A DNA stretch of 22,537 nt. Source: Pseudomonadota bacterium. Lineage in GTDB: Bacteria > Pseudomonadota > Gammaproteobacteria > Burkholderiales > Burkholderiaceae_C. Position 1 is the stretch's first letter. Every line of letters starts with the position of its first letter. The stretch is taken from contig JAEYPG010000574.1 in NCBI GenBank assembly GCA_023410975.1, forward strand, positions 1 through 22,537, given 5' to 3'. Shown here in pieces: positions 14,256 to 22,396 of this stretch. A program made the translations under genes and the position numbers. The notes under the pieces are model-generated. The model did not search any database, was not told where the DNA came from, and saw only the letters and a list, made by a program, of their open reading frames with translations.

Positions 14256-15560
14256 ATGAACTCCGTAGCAAGATCCGCCCACGCCGGCATGCCCAATGAA
14301 TTCCTGCGCGGCTGGCGCATCGTACTGCTGGCACTGGCAGGCGCCGCAACCACGGCCAGCGTGACGTTGCTCTATGGCTTCGGCACGTTGGTGGTGCCGC
14401 TGGAGAAGGCTTTTGGCTGGAACCGCGGCAACCTGCAGTTCGCCATCAGTTGCCTCTCAGGGGGCGTGGTCGTGGCCAGCCAGCTCGCCGGCTGGCTGAA
14501 CCTGCGCTGGGGCATGCGGCCGGTGGCATTGCTGTCGCTGTTGGCCATGCCGCTGGCGCTGTTGGCGACCACGCTGGTGCAAGGCTCGATCGGGTGGCTC
14601 TACCTGGCCTTCTTCGTCGTGCCGATCGCCGGCGTGGGTATCACCTTCGTGACCTGGACACAGTTGGTGAGCCAGTGGTTCGAGGTCCGGCGCGGCCTGG
14701 CGCTGGCGCTGGTGCTGTGCGGCTCGGGCCTGTCGGCGGCGCTGTTGCCGCCAGCGCTGACCTGGGCCATCGACCGCTGGGATTGGCGTGCCGGGTTCAT
14801 CGTGCTGGGCGCCCTGCCGCTGCTCATCACCCTGCCGCTGGCCTGGAAGCTCTTTGTTCCCACCCCGCCCGGCGCCTCGACGGCTACCGCCGCGGCAGCA
14901 GCCCGGGCGCCACGGCGGGCGTCCGCAACGTTCCGGGTGCACGTGCGCTCGCGCAAGTTCTGGACCCTGAACCTCGGTCTCACGCTGGTCGTGACGGCCG
15001 TGGTCGGCATGGTGACCAACACGGTGCCGCTGTTGCGCGACATCGGGCTCACAGCGGCGCAAGCCGGCAGCGTGTTCAGCGGCTTTGGCATCGCGCTCAT
15101 CGCCGGTCGGCTGGCTGCGGGCTGGCTGATCGACCGCCTGTGGGCCCCCGGCGTGGCAGCCACGGCCTTGGTCATGCCAGCCATCGGCTGCCTGATGCTG
15201 TGGAGCGCGGACGCGAGCTGGACGACCACGCAGCTCACGGTCGCCGTGTGCCTTGTCGGCATCGGCGCTGGCGCGGAGTTCGATCTGTCCGCCTATCTCG
15301 TGGCCCGCTACTTCGGATTGCTTGACTACGGCCGACTCTTCGGCATCCATCTGGGCCTGATCACCGCAGGCAGCATGCTGGCGCCACTGGCGTTCGGCGC
15401 CGCGTACAAGAGCACTGGCAGCTATGGCCCGATGCTGGCGTACTGCATCGGCGCATGCCTGGCCGGTCCGGCGCTGCTGCTGACGCTAGGGCGGCAGCCC
15501 TTGCTGCAGAGCCGTTCGGCCGCCGCCCTGGAACAACCCGGCGCGGAGCCGGTGGGCTAG
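14256..15560 (+). CDS. MFS transporter, monocarboxylate/oxalate-formate antiporter-like
   Basis: This is a 434-residue inner-membrane major facilitator with about 12 hydrophobic helices in two halves. They are separated by a basic, Ala/Pro-rich cytoplasmic loop (about residues 210-235). Helix 1 starts at GWRIVLLALAG, a common opening of the oxalate/formate antiporter-like group that imports organic acids and aromatic acids in soil bacteria. GSGLSAALLPPALTWAIDRWDWRAGF is split here as GSGLSAALLPP and WDWRAGF, family-typical elements of helices 5 and 6. ATG 14256 is taken as start; ATG 14289 (MPNEFLRGW) is a shorter option and neither has a clear Shine-Dalgarno sequence. It follows the LEH-like gene by 40 bases and is probably in its operon, which suggests uptake of the cluster's substrate or export of an intermediate. 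Confidence 0.93.
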   Translation: MNSVARSAHAGMPNEFLRGWRIVLLALAGAATTASVTLLYGFGTLVVPLEKAFGWNRGNLQFAISCLSGGVVVASQLAGWLNLRWGMRPVALLSLLAMPLALLATTLVQGSIGWLYLAFFVVPIAGVGITFVTWTQLVSQWFEVRRGLALALVLCGSGLSAALLPPALTWAIDRWDWRAGFIVLGALPLLITLPLAWKLFVPTPPGASTATAAAAARAPRRASATFRVHVRSRKFWTLNLGLTLVVTAVVGMVTNTVPLLRDIGLTAAQAGSVFSGFGIALIAGRLAAGWLIDRLWAPGVAATALVMPAIGCLMLWSADASWTTTQLTVAVCLVGIGAGAEFDLSAYLVARYFGLLDYGRLFGIHLGLITAGSMLAPLAFGAAYKSTGSYGPMLAYCIGACLAGPALLLTLGRQPLLQSRSAAALEQPGAEPVG

Positions 15561-15569
15561 CCATGCGCC

Positions 15570-15582
15570 CGTGCCCGGCACG
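15570..15582 (+). repeat. Short hairpin after the MFS gene
   Basis: CGTGC-CCG-GCACG, a 5-bp stem with a 3-base loop, begins 10 bases after the MFS stop. There is no T-tract. It could be a weak terminator or mRNA-stabilising element within the 93-base gap before the VOC gene. Chance is a serious alternative in this GC-rich DNA. Confidence 0.25.
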
Positions 15583-15653
15583 CGGTGCGGCCGCCCGGGT
15601 TGGCGTGGAGGCCGCCTCCTGGTTCATCCCACTGACCGACAACAAAGGTTTCG

Positions 15654-16220
15654 ATGTCTGTTATAGATCCTCCCTCGTTCACGGAAATCTGCTACGTGGT
15701 GCACGACGTCGAGCGTGCGGCCCGAGAGTGGGCACGCAACGTCGGTGCGGGCCCGTTCTACCTCATCGAACCGCACGACCGGGCGCGGCTCTACCGCGGT
15801 CAGCCGTGCCGCGATCCGCATCGCGTGGCACTCGGCAGCCTGGGCACCACGGTGGTCGAGTTCATCGAGCCGCTGGACGACACGCCCTCGATCTGGCGCG
15901 AGATCCTGGACGTGAAGGGGGAAACGGTACACCACGTGTTTCCAGACATTCGCCTGATGCCGCCGGGCGAGTACGACCGCCGCTTCGCTGCGCACCGCGC
16001 GGCCGGGCTGGAAGTCGTGTTGACCGGCGAGGTCGAAGGCATCGGCCGCCATGCCTTCTTCGATGCGCTTGCCAGCATGGGCTGCTTCATCGAGCTGCTG
16101 GACGTCGGGGAACGCCTATGGCAGTTCACCCTGGCGCAGTACCGTGAGCACCAGCGCTTCGACGGCCAGCGGCCCCTGCGCGACATGTCCGAGCTGCTGG
16201 CCGCACGGGGCTGCCCATAG
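15654..16220 (+). CDS. VOC superfamily (glyoxalase/methylmalonyl-CoA epimerase-like) protein
   Basis: This is a 188-residue vicinal-oxygen-chelate protein with two beta-alpha-beta-beta-beta modules. Candidate metal ligands are His in CYVVHDVERAA and Glu in TVVEFIEP of the first module, and His in VHHVFPDI and Glu in CFIELLD of the second. The layout is closest to the lactoylglutathione lyase/methylmalonyl-CoA epimerase group rather than an extradiol dioxygenase, which is normally longer. Members use a divalent metal to stabilise an enolate during isomerisation, epimerisation or ring opening. ATG 15654 has only a weak AAGG a few bases upstream. It is the last gene of the plus run and converges on the AraC-type regulator with a 49-base gap. 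The substrate is unknown. Confidence 0.85.
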   Translation: MSVIDPPSFTEICYVVHDVERAAREWARNVGAGPFYLIEPHDRARLYRGQPCRDPHRVALGSLGTTVVEFIEPLDDTPSIWREILDVKGETVHHVFPDIRLMPPGEYDRRFAAHRAAGLEVVLTGEVEGIGRHAFFDALASMGCFIELLDVGERLWQFTLAQYREHQRFDGQRPLRDMSELLAARGCP

Positions 16221-16237
16221 GCGGCGTCATCGACGCA

Positions 16238-16251
16238 GGCCTCGCCAGGCC
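16238..16251. terminator. Possible terminator hairpin between convergent VOC and AraC genes
   Basis: GGCCT-CGCC-AGGCC, a 5-bp stem with a 4-base loop, lies in the 49-base gap between two convergent stop codons. A bidirectional terminator would be expected here, but the stem is short and no T-tract is present. Confidence 0.3.
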
Positions 16252-16269
16252 GGGCCCCGCGCGCGCAGA

Positions 16270-17199
16270 TCAATGCGCAAGCGCGTCGTCTCGCTGCGGC
16301 GGCAGGCCCAACCGCTGACGGTACTGCACCGGCGTGAGCCCGGTGGCACGGCGAAACGCGTCACTGAAGGCGGCGGCACTGCGAAAGCCGCTGCGATAAG
16401 CCACCTGCTTGATGAGCAGTGCCTCGTCGCCGAGCAGCACCTTGGCACGCGCAATATGCACCGTCGCCACATAGCTGCGCAGGGTGTGCCCGGTGGTCTT
16501 CTTGAACACCGACGAGAGCTCGCGTGCTGACAACCCGCAGGCATCGGCCAGCGTCGACAGCGAGGGGCCCGACGGTTCGCCACAGGCCTCGATCGTCTCC
16601 TGGATGAGGTTGAGCTGCTGGCTGCTCAGCCGACCGCGTGGCGCCGCCGGCACGCCGCTGCCCGGCACACAATGCCGGTGCAGCTCGATCGCCAGCATGG
16701 TCAGGAGGGCACTGGTCTGCAGCGGACTGGCGAACGACGGCGCCGTCATCTCCTGCACCAGCCAGCGCATGCACGCGTGCACCCGCTCGTTGTGCATGTC
16801 GATCAGCAGCGTTGGGTCGGCCGCATCCCAGCACCAGTCGATGCCCGCGAGCAATCCCAGGCGTCGCGGTTCCATGACACACACCACCGAGCGACGGCGC
16901 CCCGCCGTCCAGCGGACCGACACCTCGGTGTCAGGCGGCATGAAGTTCAGCGTGCCCGTGGAGCGCTCCGCCCCGTCCACGCCGCACACCACGTAGCGGG
17001 TGCGCTCGTCTTCGGGACAGGGTGCCGGCTCGTTGAGTTCGACCAGGCAGTGCGCCTTGGACAGCACCCGGATCGAGCCCGGCTGCTGCCAGTGGATGTC
17101 CTGCACCGCCACCTCGTACGCGCCCTCCGCAAGGTGCGCGCCGATCACCTTGATCGGCGCCAGCCGGTCCATCAAAGGCTTGAGTTCCGCCGTCTGCAT
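16270..17199 (-). CDS. AraC family transcriptional regulator
   Basis: This is a 309-residue regulator. The C-terminal 100 residues hold the two helix-turn-helix motifs of the AraC/XylS DNA-binding domain: the first around LSTLADACGLSARELSSVFKK, the second around IKQVAYRSGFRSAAAFSDAF, ending in the family signature TGLTPVQYRQRLG. The N-terminal 190 residues form the effector or dimerisation domain (cupin-like in the family); its ligand cannot be read from sequence. AraC-type proteins usually activate nearby catabolic operons when a substrate is present. It lies between the catabolic genes and the efflux operon and could control either. ATG 17199 has a weak Shine-Dalgarno sequence. A perfect 15-base palindrome lies about 53-67 bases upstream and may be an autoregulatory site. 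Confidence 0.94.
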   Translation of the reverse strand: MQTAELKPLMDRLAPIKVIGAHLAEGAYEVAVQDIHWQQPGSIRVLSKAHCLVELNEPAPCPEDERTRYVVCGVDGAERSTGTLNFMPPDTEVSVRWTAGRRRSVVCVMEPRRLGLLAGIDWCWDAADPTLLIDMHNERVHACMRWLVQEMTAPSFASPLQTSALLTMLAIELHRHCVPGSGVPAAPRGRLSSQQLNLIQETIEACGEPSGPSLSTLADACGLSARELSSVFKKTTGHTLRSYVATVHIARAKVLLGDEALLIKQVAYRSGFRSAAAFSDAFRRATGLTPVQYRQRLGLPPQRDDALAH

Positions 17200-17251
17200 G
17201 CGCGTGTGTTCCCTGCCGCCGGATCCGTTCCGGCTTGGCGAGATTTAGACA

Positions 17252-17266
17252 CTAAAAGTGTTTTAG
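17252..17266. promoter_or_regulatory. Palindrome CTAAAA-GTG-TTTTAG upstream of the AraC gene
   Basis: A perfect 6-base inverted repeat with a 3-base centre lies in an AT-rich island (about 17244-17272) in the 194-base gap between the exporter stop and the AraC start. A second, overlapping dyad, ACACT-AAA-AGTGT, is centred a few bases to the left. It probably includes the AraC gene promoter and an operator. AraC proteins usually bind direct repeats, so a second regulator is also possible. Confidence 0.45.
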
Positions 17267-17393
17267 TTCAACTTCGGGACTACCCGTGTTGGCGCCCCGG
17301 AGCCCGCACAGGCTGCGCGTGGCCCGCCAACCCGCCGCTAGAGCAGCATGCCAGCTCGGCGGCCCAAGCCCTGGCAGCATCAGCGCGCCGGTA

Positions 17394-18917
17394 TCAGTCC
17401 AGCACCGCGTCGACGCGGGCCGTGCCGGTCGACGAGCGGCGCAACAGCAGCAGCATTGGCAACAGCAGCAGCGCCATGACCAGCAGTACCTGGAAATCGC
17501 CGACGTAGGACATCATCATCGCTTCGCGGCTCACCACGGCATTGAGCGCCGCAAGGCCTTCGGCGGTGGACGGGCTCAGGGCCGCAGGCAGCTCGTGCAC
17601 GGCCGGATTGGATAACGTCACATGAGAGGACAGGTCATGATGCGCCTGGGCAGATCCCCGCGTCAGCAACACCTGCACCATGGCAATGCCGATGCTGCCT
17701 CCGATGTTGCGCAACAGGGCGAAGATCGGCGTGCCCTCCACGGCCAAGTTTGCTCCCAACGTGGCGAAGGTGACCGCGCTCAGCGGCACGAACGTCAGGC
17801 CCAGGCCGATGCCCTGCAGCACGCCGGAGATGATGAACAGCGAGCTGTCCATGTCCAGCGTGATGCGCGTCATCTGGTACAGCGACAGCACCATAAGCGA
17901 GATCCCGACCGCCATGATGGCGCGTGCATCGAAGTAGTGCAGTAGGCGGCCCACCAGCATCATCGTCGCCATCGTGGCCAAGCCACGCGGCGCAATCACT
18001 TGCCCGGTGAATTGCACCGGGTAGCCCATGAGCCCCTGAAACAGGGAAGGTAGCAGCGCCAGCGTCGCGTACAGCAGGATTCCGACGACGAACATCAGCA
18101 CGTTGCCGATGACGAAGTTGCGGTCCCGCAGCAGCGCGCGGTTGAGAAACGACTCGCTGGGGGTGGTCCAGGTATGGACGACAAAGCAGGCCAGGGCGAC
18201 GGCCGCGCCAGCGGCCTCCAGGCGGATTTCCGTGGCATCGAACCAGTCCAGGTGCTCGCCCCGGTCAAGAAAGAGCTGTAGCAGCGCCACCGCAAAGCTC
18301 AAGCTCACGAAGCCGAAGAGGTCCAGCCGCTCTTGCGAGGGACGGCTTTCGGGCAGGTAGCGTGCGATGCCGTAAAAGGCCAGCGCGCCCACCGGAAGAT
18401 TGATGAAGAACACCCAGCGCCAGTTGGCCTGCTCGGTCAGCCAGCCCCCCAGCAGCGGTCCGAGAATCGGGCCGACCATGGTACCGGCGCCCCACAGCGC
18501 CATTGCCTGGCTGACCTTTTCCTTGGGGTTGATGTCCAGCAGCACCGCTTGCGACAGCGGCACGAGTGCCGCGCCGAAAAGGCCCTGGAGCACTCGCGCG
18601 GCGACCACCTGCCACAGGGTACTGGACAAGCCACAAAGCAGCGACGCCAGCGTGAACCCCACCACCGAGACAAGGAAAACCTGGCGGCGTCCGTAGCGCA
18701 TGCACAACCAGCCCGTGAGCGGCGTGGCGATGGCCGTGGCGACGATGTAGGAGGTGAGCACCCAGCTGATCTGGTCCAGCGAGCTCTGCAGGCTGCCCTG
18801 CATGTGCGGCAAGGCCACGTTGGCAATGGTGGTGTCCAGCGCCTGCATGACCGTCGCGAGCATCAGCGACAGCGTGATCATCCCGCGGTGCTGCACGACC
18901 GCGGCCGGGGTGCTCAT
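17394..18917 (-). CDS. MFS drug exporter, DHA2 (EmrB/QacA) type
   Basis: This is a 507-residue inner-membrane proton antiporter of the 14-helix DHA2 group. The first helix holds LDTTIANVALPHMQG, the group's signature with the membrane-embedded acidic residue. The loop 2-3 motif is GWLCMRYGRRQVF, and motif C, typical of exporters, is GPILGPLLGGWLTE. Members export lipophilic cations, drugs and toxic organics, often with an EmrA-like periplasmic adaptor and outer-membrane channel; none is adjacent. ATG 18917 lies 12 bases after the stop of the oxidoreductase gene, whose last codons contain a TAAGG that may serve as Shine-Dalgarno sequence. It is the last gene of the five-gene minus-strand unit. 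Confidence 0.95.
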   Translation of the reverse strand: MSTPAAVVQHRGMITLSLMLATVMQALDTTIANVALPHMQGSLQSSLDQISWVLTSYIVATAIATPLTGWLCMRYGRRQVFLVSVVGFTLASLLCGLSSTLWQVVAARVLQGLFGAALVPLSQAVLLDINPKEKVSQAMALWGAGTMVGPILGPLLGGWLTEQANWRWVFFINLPVGALAFYGIARYLPESRPSQERLDLFGFVSLSFAVALLQLFLDRGEHLDWFDATEIRLEAAGAAVALACFVVHTWTTPSESFLNRALLRDRNFVIGNVLMFVVGILLYATLALLPSLFQGLMGYPVQFTGQVIAPRGLATMATMMLVGRLLHYFDARAIMAVGISLMVLSLYQMTRITLDMDSSLFIISGVLQGIGLGLTFVPLSAVTFATLGANLAVEGTPIFALLRNIGGSIGIAMVQVLLTRGSAQAHHDLSSHVTLSNPAVHELPAALSPSTAEGLAALNAVVSREAMMMSYVGDFQVLLVMALLLLPMLLLLRRSSTGTARVDAVLD

Positions 18918-18929
18918 CTCGGACGCGCC

Positions 18930-19877
18930 TTATGCGAAACGGCGCCCGTGCGGGGAGACAGTTGCCACGATCTTGGCGTGCGGACCACTGAGCTGTGCGG
19001 CCCACGCCTGGGCCGCCTGGTCCAGCGTGTAGTCGGCGTATTCCAGCACGATGCCGGGGCTGCGCGCCAGCTCGAGCAGCCGCTCCCAGATGGCGCGCCG
19101 GTCGGCCGGAGGGCGCTGGCCGGTGCCCACGGTGGACAGGGTGCGGAACAGCAAGTCGGCCATGTCCAGCTGGATCTGGCGTCCTGCCCCGGTACCGACG
19201 GTCATGATGCGAGCGCCCCAGCGCGTGGCCTTGAGCGAGGACAGCAATGGCTGGCCGCACACCAGGTCGAGCACCACGTCGAAGCCGCCATTGGACGCTT
19301 CCTTCAGCGCGGCGACATCGTCTGGGCCGCCGAGCTGGACCACGGCGTCCGCGATGCCGCGCTCCTGCAGCCGGGCCAGGGCCGGTTGCGAGCGTGCGGC
19401 GCCAACGACGCGCCCGGCACCGAAGTGGCGTGCCAGCTGCAGCGCAATCTGTCCAAGCGTGCCGGTGGCACCCAGCACCAGCACGTTCTCGCCCTTCTGA
19501 ATGTGCGCCTGCTCCAGCGGCACGATGGCCCCCGTGGCGGCAATGCCCATGGAAATGGCCGTGCGATCGTCCACGTCGTCGGGCACCTCCCACACCTCCT
19601 CGGCAGGTACCAGCGTACGCTCGGCCCAGGCGCCAAAGGGCTGCACCGAGCGCTCGCCGAAGTACACGCGCTGGCCGTCCGCCACGCGCCGGCCCACACC
19701 CTCGCCCCGGATCACGCAGGGAAAGCTCACGCCCAGGCGGTACGCGCCCAGCGTGTCCCAGCCGCCCAGGCCGGCGGTGTCGACGTCGATGAGCACGGCA
19801 CCGTCCTGCGCCGTGGGCTCACGAAACTCTCCGACCTGCGGCGCTGCGCCGCGCTCGGTGATGATGGCTGCTTTCAT
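18930..19877 (-). CDS. Zinc-free MDR enzyme, NADPH:quinone oxidoreductase-like
   Basis: This is a 315-residue medium-chain dehydrogenase/reductase. The N-terminal GroES-like domain is followed by a Rossmann domain with VLVLGATGTLGQIALQLA (about 130-147), the AxGxxG nucleotide motif typical of quinone-oxidoreductase-type MDRs. The catalytic zinc cysteine and histidine of alcohol dehydrogenases are absent. It would reduce quinones, enones or similar with NAD(P)H. ATG 19877 has AGGAGA 5 bases upstream, which excludes the in-frame extension to 19985. It sits 13 bases after the CDGSH gene and 12 before the exporter. This position suggests a role in handling redox-active or electrophilic compounds along with export. 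Confidence 0.93.
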   Translation of the reverse strand: MKAAIITERGAAPQVGEFREPTAQDGAVLIDVDTAGLGGWDTLGAYRLGVSFPCVIRGEGVGRRVADGQRVYFGERSVQPFGAWAERTLVPAEEVWEVPDDVDDRTAISMGIAATGAIVPLEQAHIQKGENVLVLGATGTLGQIALQLARHFGAGRVVGAARSQPALARLQERGIADAVVQLGGPDDVAALKEASNGGFDVVLDLVCGQPLLSSLKATRWGARIMTVGTGAGRQIQLDMADLLFRTLSTVGTGQRPPADRRAIWERLLELARSPGIVLEYADYTLDQAAQAWAAQLSGPHAKIVATVSPHGRRFA

Positions 19878-19890
19878 GGTGTCTCCTGCC

Positions 19891-20106
19891 TTACTCTTTG
19901 CTCTCGGGCACCGCCGCGGCGGCAGCCTGGAAGCCGACTTTCGAGTGCGTGCCGTCGCAGAACGGCTTCTTGCTCGACGCGCCACAGCGACACAGGAACA
20001 CTGCGGCGCCCGAGGTGGGCACGGGCACGTCGACGTTGAACAGCTCGATCACGCCCTCGACCTTCAATGGGCCATTCTTCAGCGCGGTGATCTTCACGTT
20101 GCTCAT
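19891..20106 (-). CDS. CDGSH-type iron-sulfur protein
   Basis: This small 71-residue protein carries one CDGSH motif: Cys39-Arg-Cys41-x2-Ser44-x3-Pro48-x-Cys50-Asp-Gly-Thr-His54. The three cysteines and one histidine bind a redox-active, acid-labile [2Fe-2S] cluster. The N-terminal 35 residues form a beta-rich lead and the tail is Ala-rich. There is no membrane anchor, unlike mitochondrial mitoNEET. Bacterial members are thought to take part in electron transfer or Fe-S/redox sensing. AGGAGA lies 6 bases upstream of ATG 20106. The start overlaps the stop of the MFS gene as ATGA, so translation is coupled. It could pass electrons to or from the MDR enzyme next door, but this is inference. Confidence 0.93.
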   Translation of the reverse strand: MSNVKITALKNGPLKVEGVIELFNVDVPVPTSGAAVFLCRCGASSKKPFCDGTHSKVGFQAAAAAVPESKE

Positions 20107-21320
20107 CGGTTCTCTCCTCTGGTGGATTCGTCTGCGGTGCCCATGGCACGGGCTTGCCAGCCGCCGGCACCCAGTGCTGCTGCCATCAGCCAGAACAGCG
20201 TGGCCGCGCCGATGGCGCTGCCGGCGACGCCGAACAGCAGCGGCGTGAGCGCCATGGACAGATGCACGCTCATCGAGCGCACCGCCATGGCCTCTCCTTG
20301 GCGCTCAGGCGGCGCGATGTCATGCACGCTGGCCAGGATGGCAGGCTGAATGGTGCCCAGTGCCAGGCCCAGCACCGCGGCAGCCACGCCCATGGCCCAG
20401 GCGCCCTGCAGCAGCGGGAACACGGCGTACACGAACGCCACGGCCGACAGGGCGCCAACCATCATCAACCGCCGCGAGAGGCGGTGCGCCAGCAGCGGAA
20501 TCAGCAGCCGCACGCCCATGGAGGCCAGCGCGTAGGCCGCCAGCACGCCGCCGATGGCCGAGGCGCTCAGACCGTGGGCATGGCCGACGATGGGCAGCGC
20601 GAAGCCAAAGACGTCCCAGCTTGCCGACACCAGCCAGTTGATGAACAGCAGCCGCCTGAAACGCGCGTCGCGCAGCAACTCCCACGCTGGGCGCGGGCGC
20701 GTGTCGGCCGCGTCGGCCACCCGGCCTGTTTCACGCGGCACTGCCTGCGCCACCACCAGCGTGGCAGCGGGCAGGACTGCCAGCGCGGCGAAGGCCGCCC
20801 GGAAGCCCAGCGCGTCGATCAGCGTGCCGGCCAGCAGTGGTCCTATCAGTCCGGCGACAGCCGGGGCCAGCGCGATCCAGCTGAAGATGCGCATGCGTTC
20901 GGTGCGGTCGTGCGCCAGGCGCCCGCCTGTGCGCTGGATCGCCACCATGCCGAAGCCCGATCCCGCGCCGCACATCGCAGCGGCCAGGCACAGCACGAGA
21001 TAGTGGCCGGAGACCGCGGCCGCAAGCGCGCCGAGCAGCGACAGCGTGCCTGCCAGGTGCACGGGCCGGTGGTAACCGTGCCGGTCGGCCATGCGTCCTG
21101 CGGCCACGGCCAACAGGGCCGGGAAGACGGCGAACAGCGCCAGCAGCACGCCGACGGACCACTCACCCTGCCCCGCACCCAAGGCCTGCAGTGGCGCGGC
21201 CATGCGCACGCCCTGCGTGCAGGCGTGCAGGCCGACCTGGCAGGTGATGAGCGCCAGCAGCGCTGCGCTGAAGCTCTCGCGCGCCGTGCGCCCTGGCTTT
21301 GCAGCTTCGGTTCGCTCCAT
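20103..21320 (-). CDS. MFS transporter
   Basis: This is a 405-residue inner-membrane major facilitator with about 12 hydrophobic helices. The loop 2-3 motif appears as GRMADRHGYHRPV, and a related repeat in the second half is HRLSRRLMMVGA. GLIGPLLAGTLIDALGFRAAF resembles the exporter motif C region in helix 5 (given here as its last elements, GPLLAGTLID and GFRAAF). The Arg/Ala-rich N-terminus is cytoplasmic. The substrate is unknown. Its ATG 21320 directly abuts the TGA of the DMT transporter gene (no bases between), and its own stop overlaps the CDGSH start by 4 bases, so it is embedded in a strictly coupled operon. Confidence 0.93.
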   Translation of the reverse strand: MERTEAAKPGRTARESFSAALLALITCQVGLHACTQGVRMAAPLQALGAGQGEWSVGVLLALFAVFPALLAVAAGRMADRHGYHRPVHLAGTLSLLGALAAAVSGHYLVLCLAAAMCGAGSGFGMVAIQRTGGRLAHDRTERMRIFSWIALAPAVAGLIGPLLAGTLIDALGFRAAFAALAVLPAATLVVAQAVPRETGRVADAADTRPRPAWELLRDARFRRLLFINWLVSASWDVFGFALPIVGHAHGLSASAIGGVLAAYALASMGVRLLIPLLAHRLSRRLMMVGALSAVAFVYAVFPLLQGAWAMGVAAAVLGLALGTIQPAILASVHDIAPPERQGEAMAVRSMSVHLSMALTPLLFGVAGSAIGAATLFWLMAAALGAGGWQARAMGTADESTRGENR

Positions 21321-22226
21321 TCAGGCCTCGCAGGGCTTTGCCGCCACGTGCACGCGCGGGGGCCACAGCACGGTCCCGATGGCGAGCACGATGAGTCCCA
21401 CGGCCACACCGTCCTGCCAGTGCAGCCGCTCACCCAGCAGACCGGCCCCGGACAACAGCCCGAGCACCGGGATCATGCAGATGCTCACGCTGGAGGCCGT
21501 GGGCGGCAGCGCGCGTGCGAGCTGGAACCACGCCGCGTGGCAGAAGCCAAAGATCAACACCGCGTTGTAGATGATGGCCCACCATTCCAGCGCCAAGGGC
21601 ACTCGCCATCGCGGCGCCTCGGTCAGCGCCGCGATGACGCACACGACGAGCGTGGTCAGCGTCGTCATCCAGAAGGCGATGGCCAGCGTCGGTGCGGGCA
21701 GCCGCGAGCGGCGCAGCTGCTGGGTGCCCAGCGCCCATACCGCCGTCGAAGCCAGCAGCGTCGCCGCTGCGCCCACGGCACCGCTCAGGCGTGCCACCTC
21801 GTGCCACAGGAGCAGCAGCACGCCCGCACCTGCCGCCGCGACCCCCAGTGCCTGACGCGCGCCCAGACGCTGGCGCCACAGGGCCATGCCCCACAGCGCC
21901 GAGAACACCGGCATGGTATAGCCCAGGATGGCGGCCCGACCGGAGCTCAGGTGCGGCAGCGCCAGCATGAGCCCCACGTGCCACACCACCATGTTCGTCA
22001 CTGCCAGCAGCGCCAGCTCGCCCCAGTGCCGGCGCGGCACGGCGAAAGGCACCTGGAGCAGCCGCAGGCCCAGTGCCAGGCACGGCAGCCCCAGCAGCAT
22101 CGACAGCGCACGAAAGCTCATCGGCGGATACGTCGTCACGGCGGCCTTCATCACGGGCCAGTTCAGGCCCCAGAAGAGCGTGAGCAGCACCAGCGCGAAG
22201 GCCTGGTTCCGGGTGAGCCGAACCAT
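21321..22226 (-). CDS. EamA/DMT superfamily transporter
   Basis: This is a 301-residue membrane protein with about 10 transmembrane helices in two EamA repeats. The first repeat has the family opening LLTLFWGLNWPVMKAA and the second AVWALGTQQL through the C-terminal PPTASSVSICMIPVLGLLSG, which carries the characteristic proline-rich helix 9. EamA proteins export amino acids, metabolites or other small molecules. ATG 22226 gives a normal family length. It is the first gene of a five-gene minus-strand unit, 170 bases after the end of an amidohydrolase gene, so a promoter may lie in that gap or the genes may share one transcript. Confidence 0.94.
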   Translation of the reverse strand: MVRLTRNQAFALVLLTLFWGLNWPVMKAAVTTYPPMSFRALSMLLGLPCLALGLRLLQVPFAVPRRHWGELALLAVTNMVVWHVGLMLALPHLSSGRAAILGYTMPVFSALWGMALWRQRLGARQALGVAAAGAGVLLLLWHEVARLSGAVGAAATLLASTAVWALGTQQLRRSRLPAPTLAIAFWMTTLTTLVVCVIAALTEAPRWRVPLALEWWAIIYNAVLIFGFCHAAWFQLARALPPTASSVSICMIPVLGLLSGAGLLGERLHWQDGVAVGLIVLAIGTVLWPPRVHVAAKPCEA

Positions 22227-22325
22227 GACTCAGGGCACCGTCCGCCCGACGCAGGGCGCCTGCACCGGCTCGCCAGGCCAGCCCGCCCGCGCGCGAGCCA
22301 GGAGCTCAGGCACGGCACCATGCGC

Positions 22326-22364
22326 TTGCCGGGCCCGACAAGCCGGCAATGCCTGGGGCCAGGC
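22326..22364 (-). terminator. Two adjacent hairpins after the amidohydrolase gene
   Basis: In the 170-base gap, GCCTG-N4-CAGGC (22351-22364) and TTGCCGG-N10-CCGGCAA (22326-22332 with 22343-22349) follow each other 33 bases or more beyond the amidohydrolase stop. Together they could form a terminator separating it from the transporter operon. There is no T-tract on the minus strand. Confidence 0.35.
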
Positions 22365-22396
22365 AGGGACCACGTCGCAAGTGCCATGCAGGAACA

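Noticed and set aside
3139..16220. Calling the island a steroid or limonene degradation cluster
   Set aside because: The KstD tyrosines are missing and diagnostic genes (ring-cleavage HsaC/TesB type, CoA ligases, LimB-type monooxygenase) are absent, so only a general alicyclic or isoprenoid-like guess is justified.
18265..20039. Long open frames on both strands overlapping the DHA2 exporter and MDR genes
   Set aside because: Composition is Arg/Gly/His-rich without domain signatures; the exporter and MDR proteins explain the region fully.
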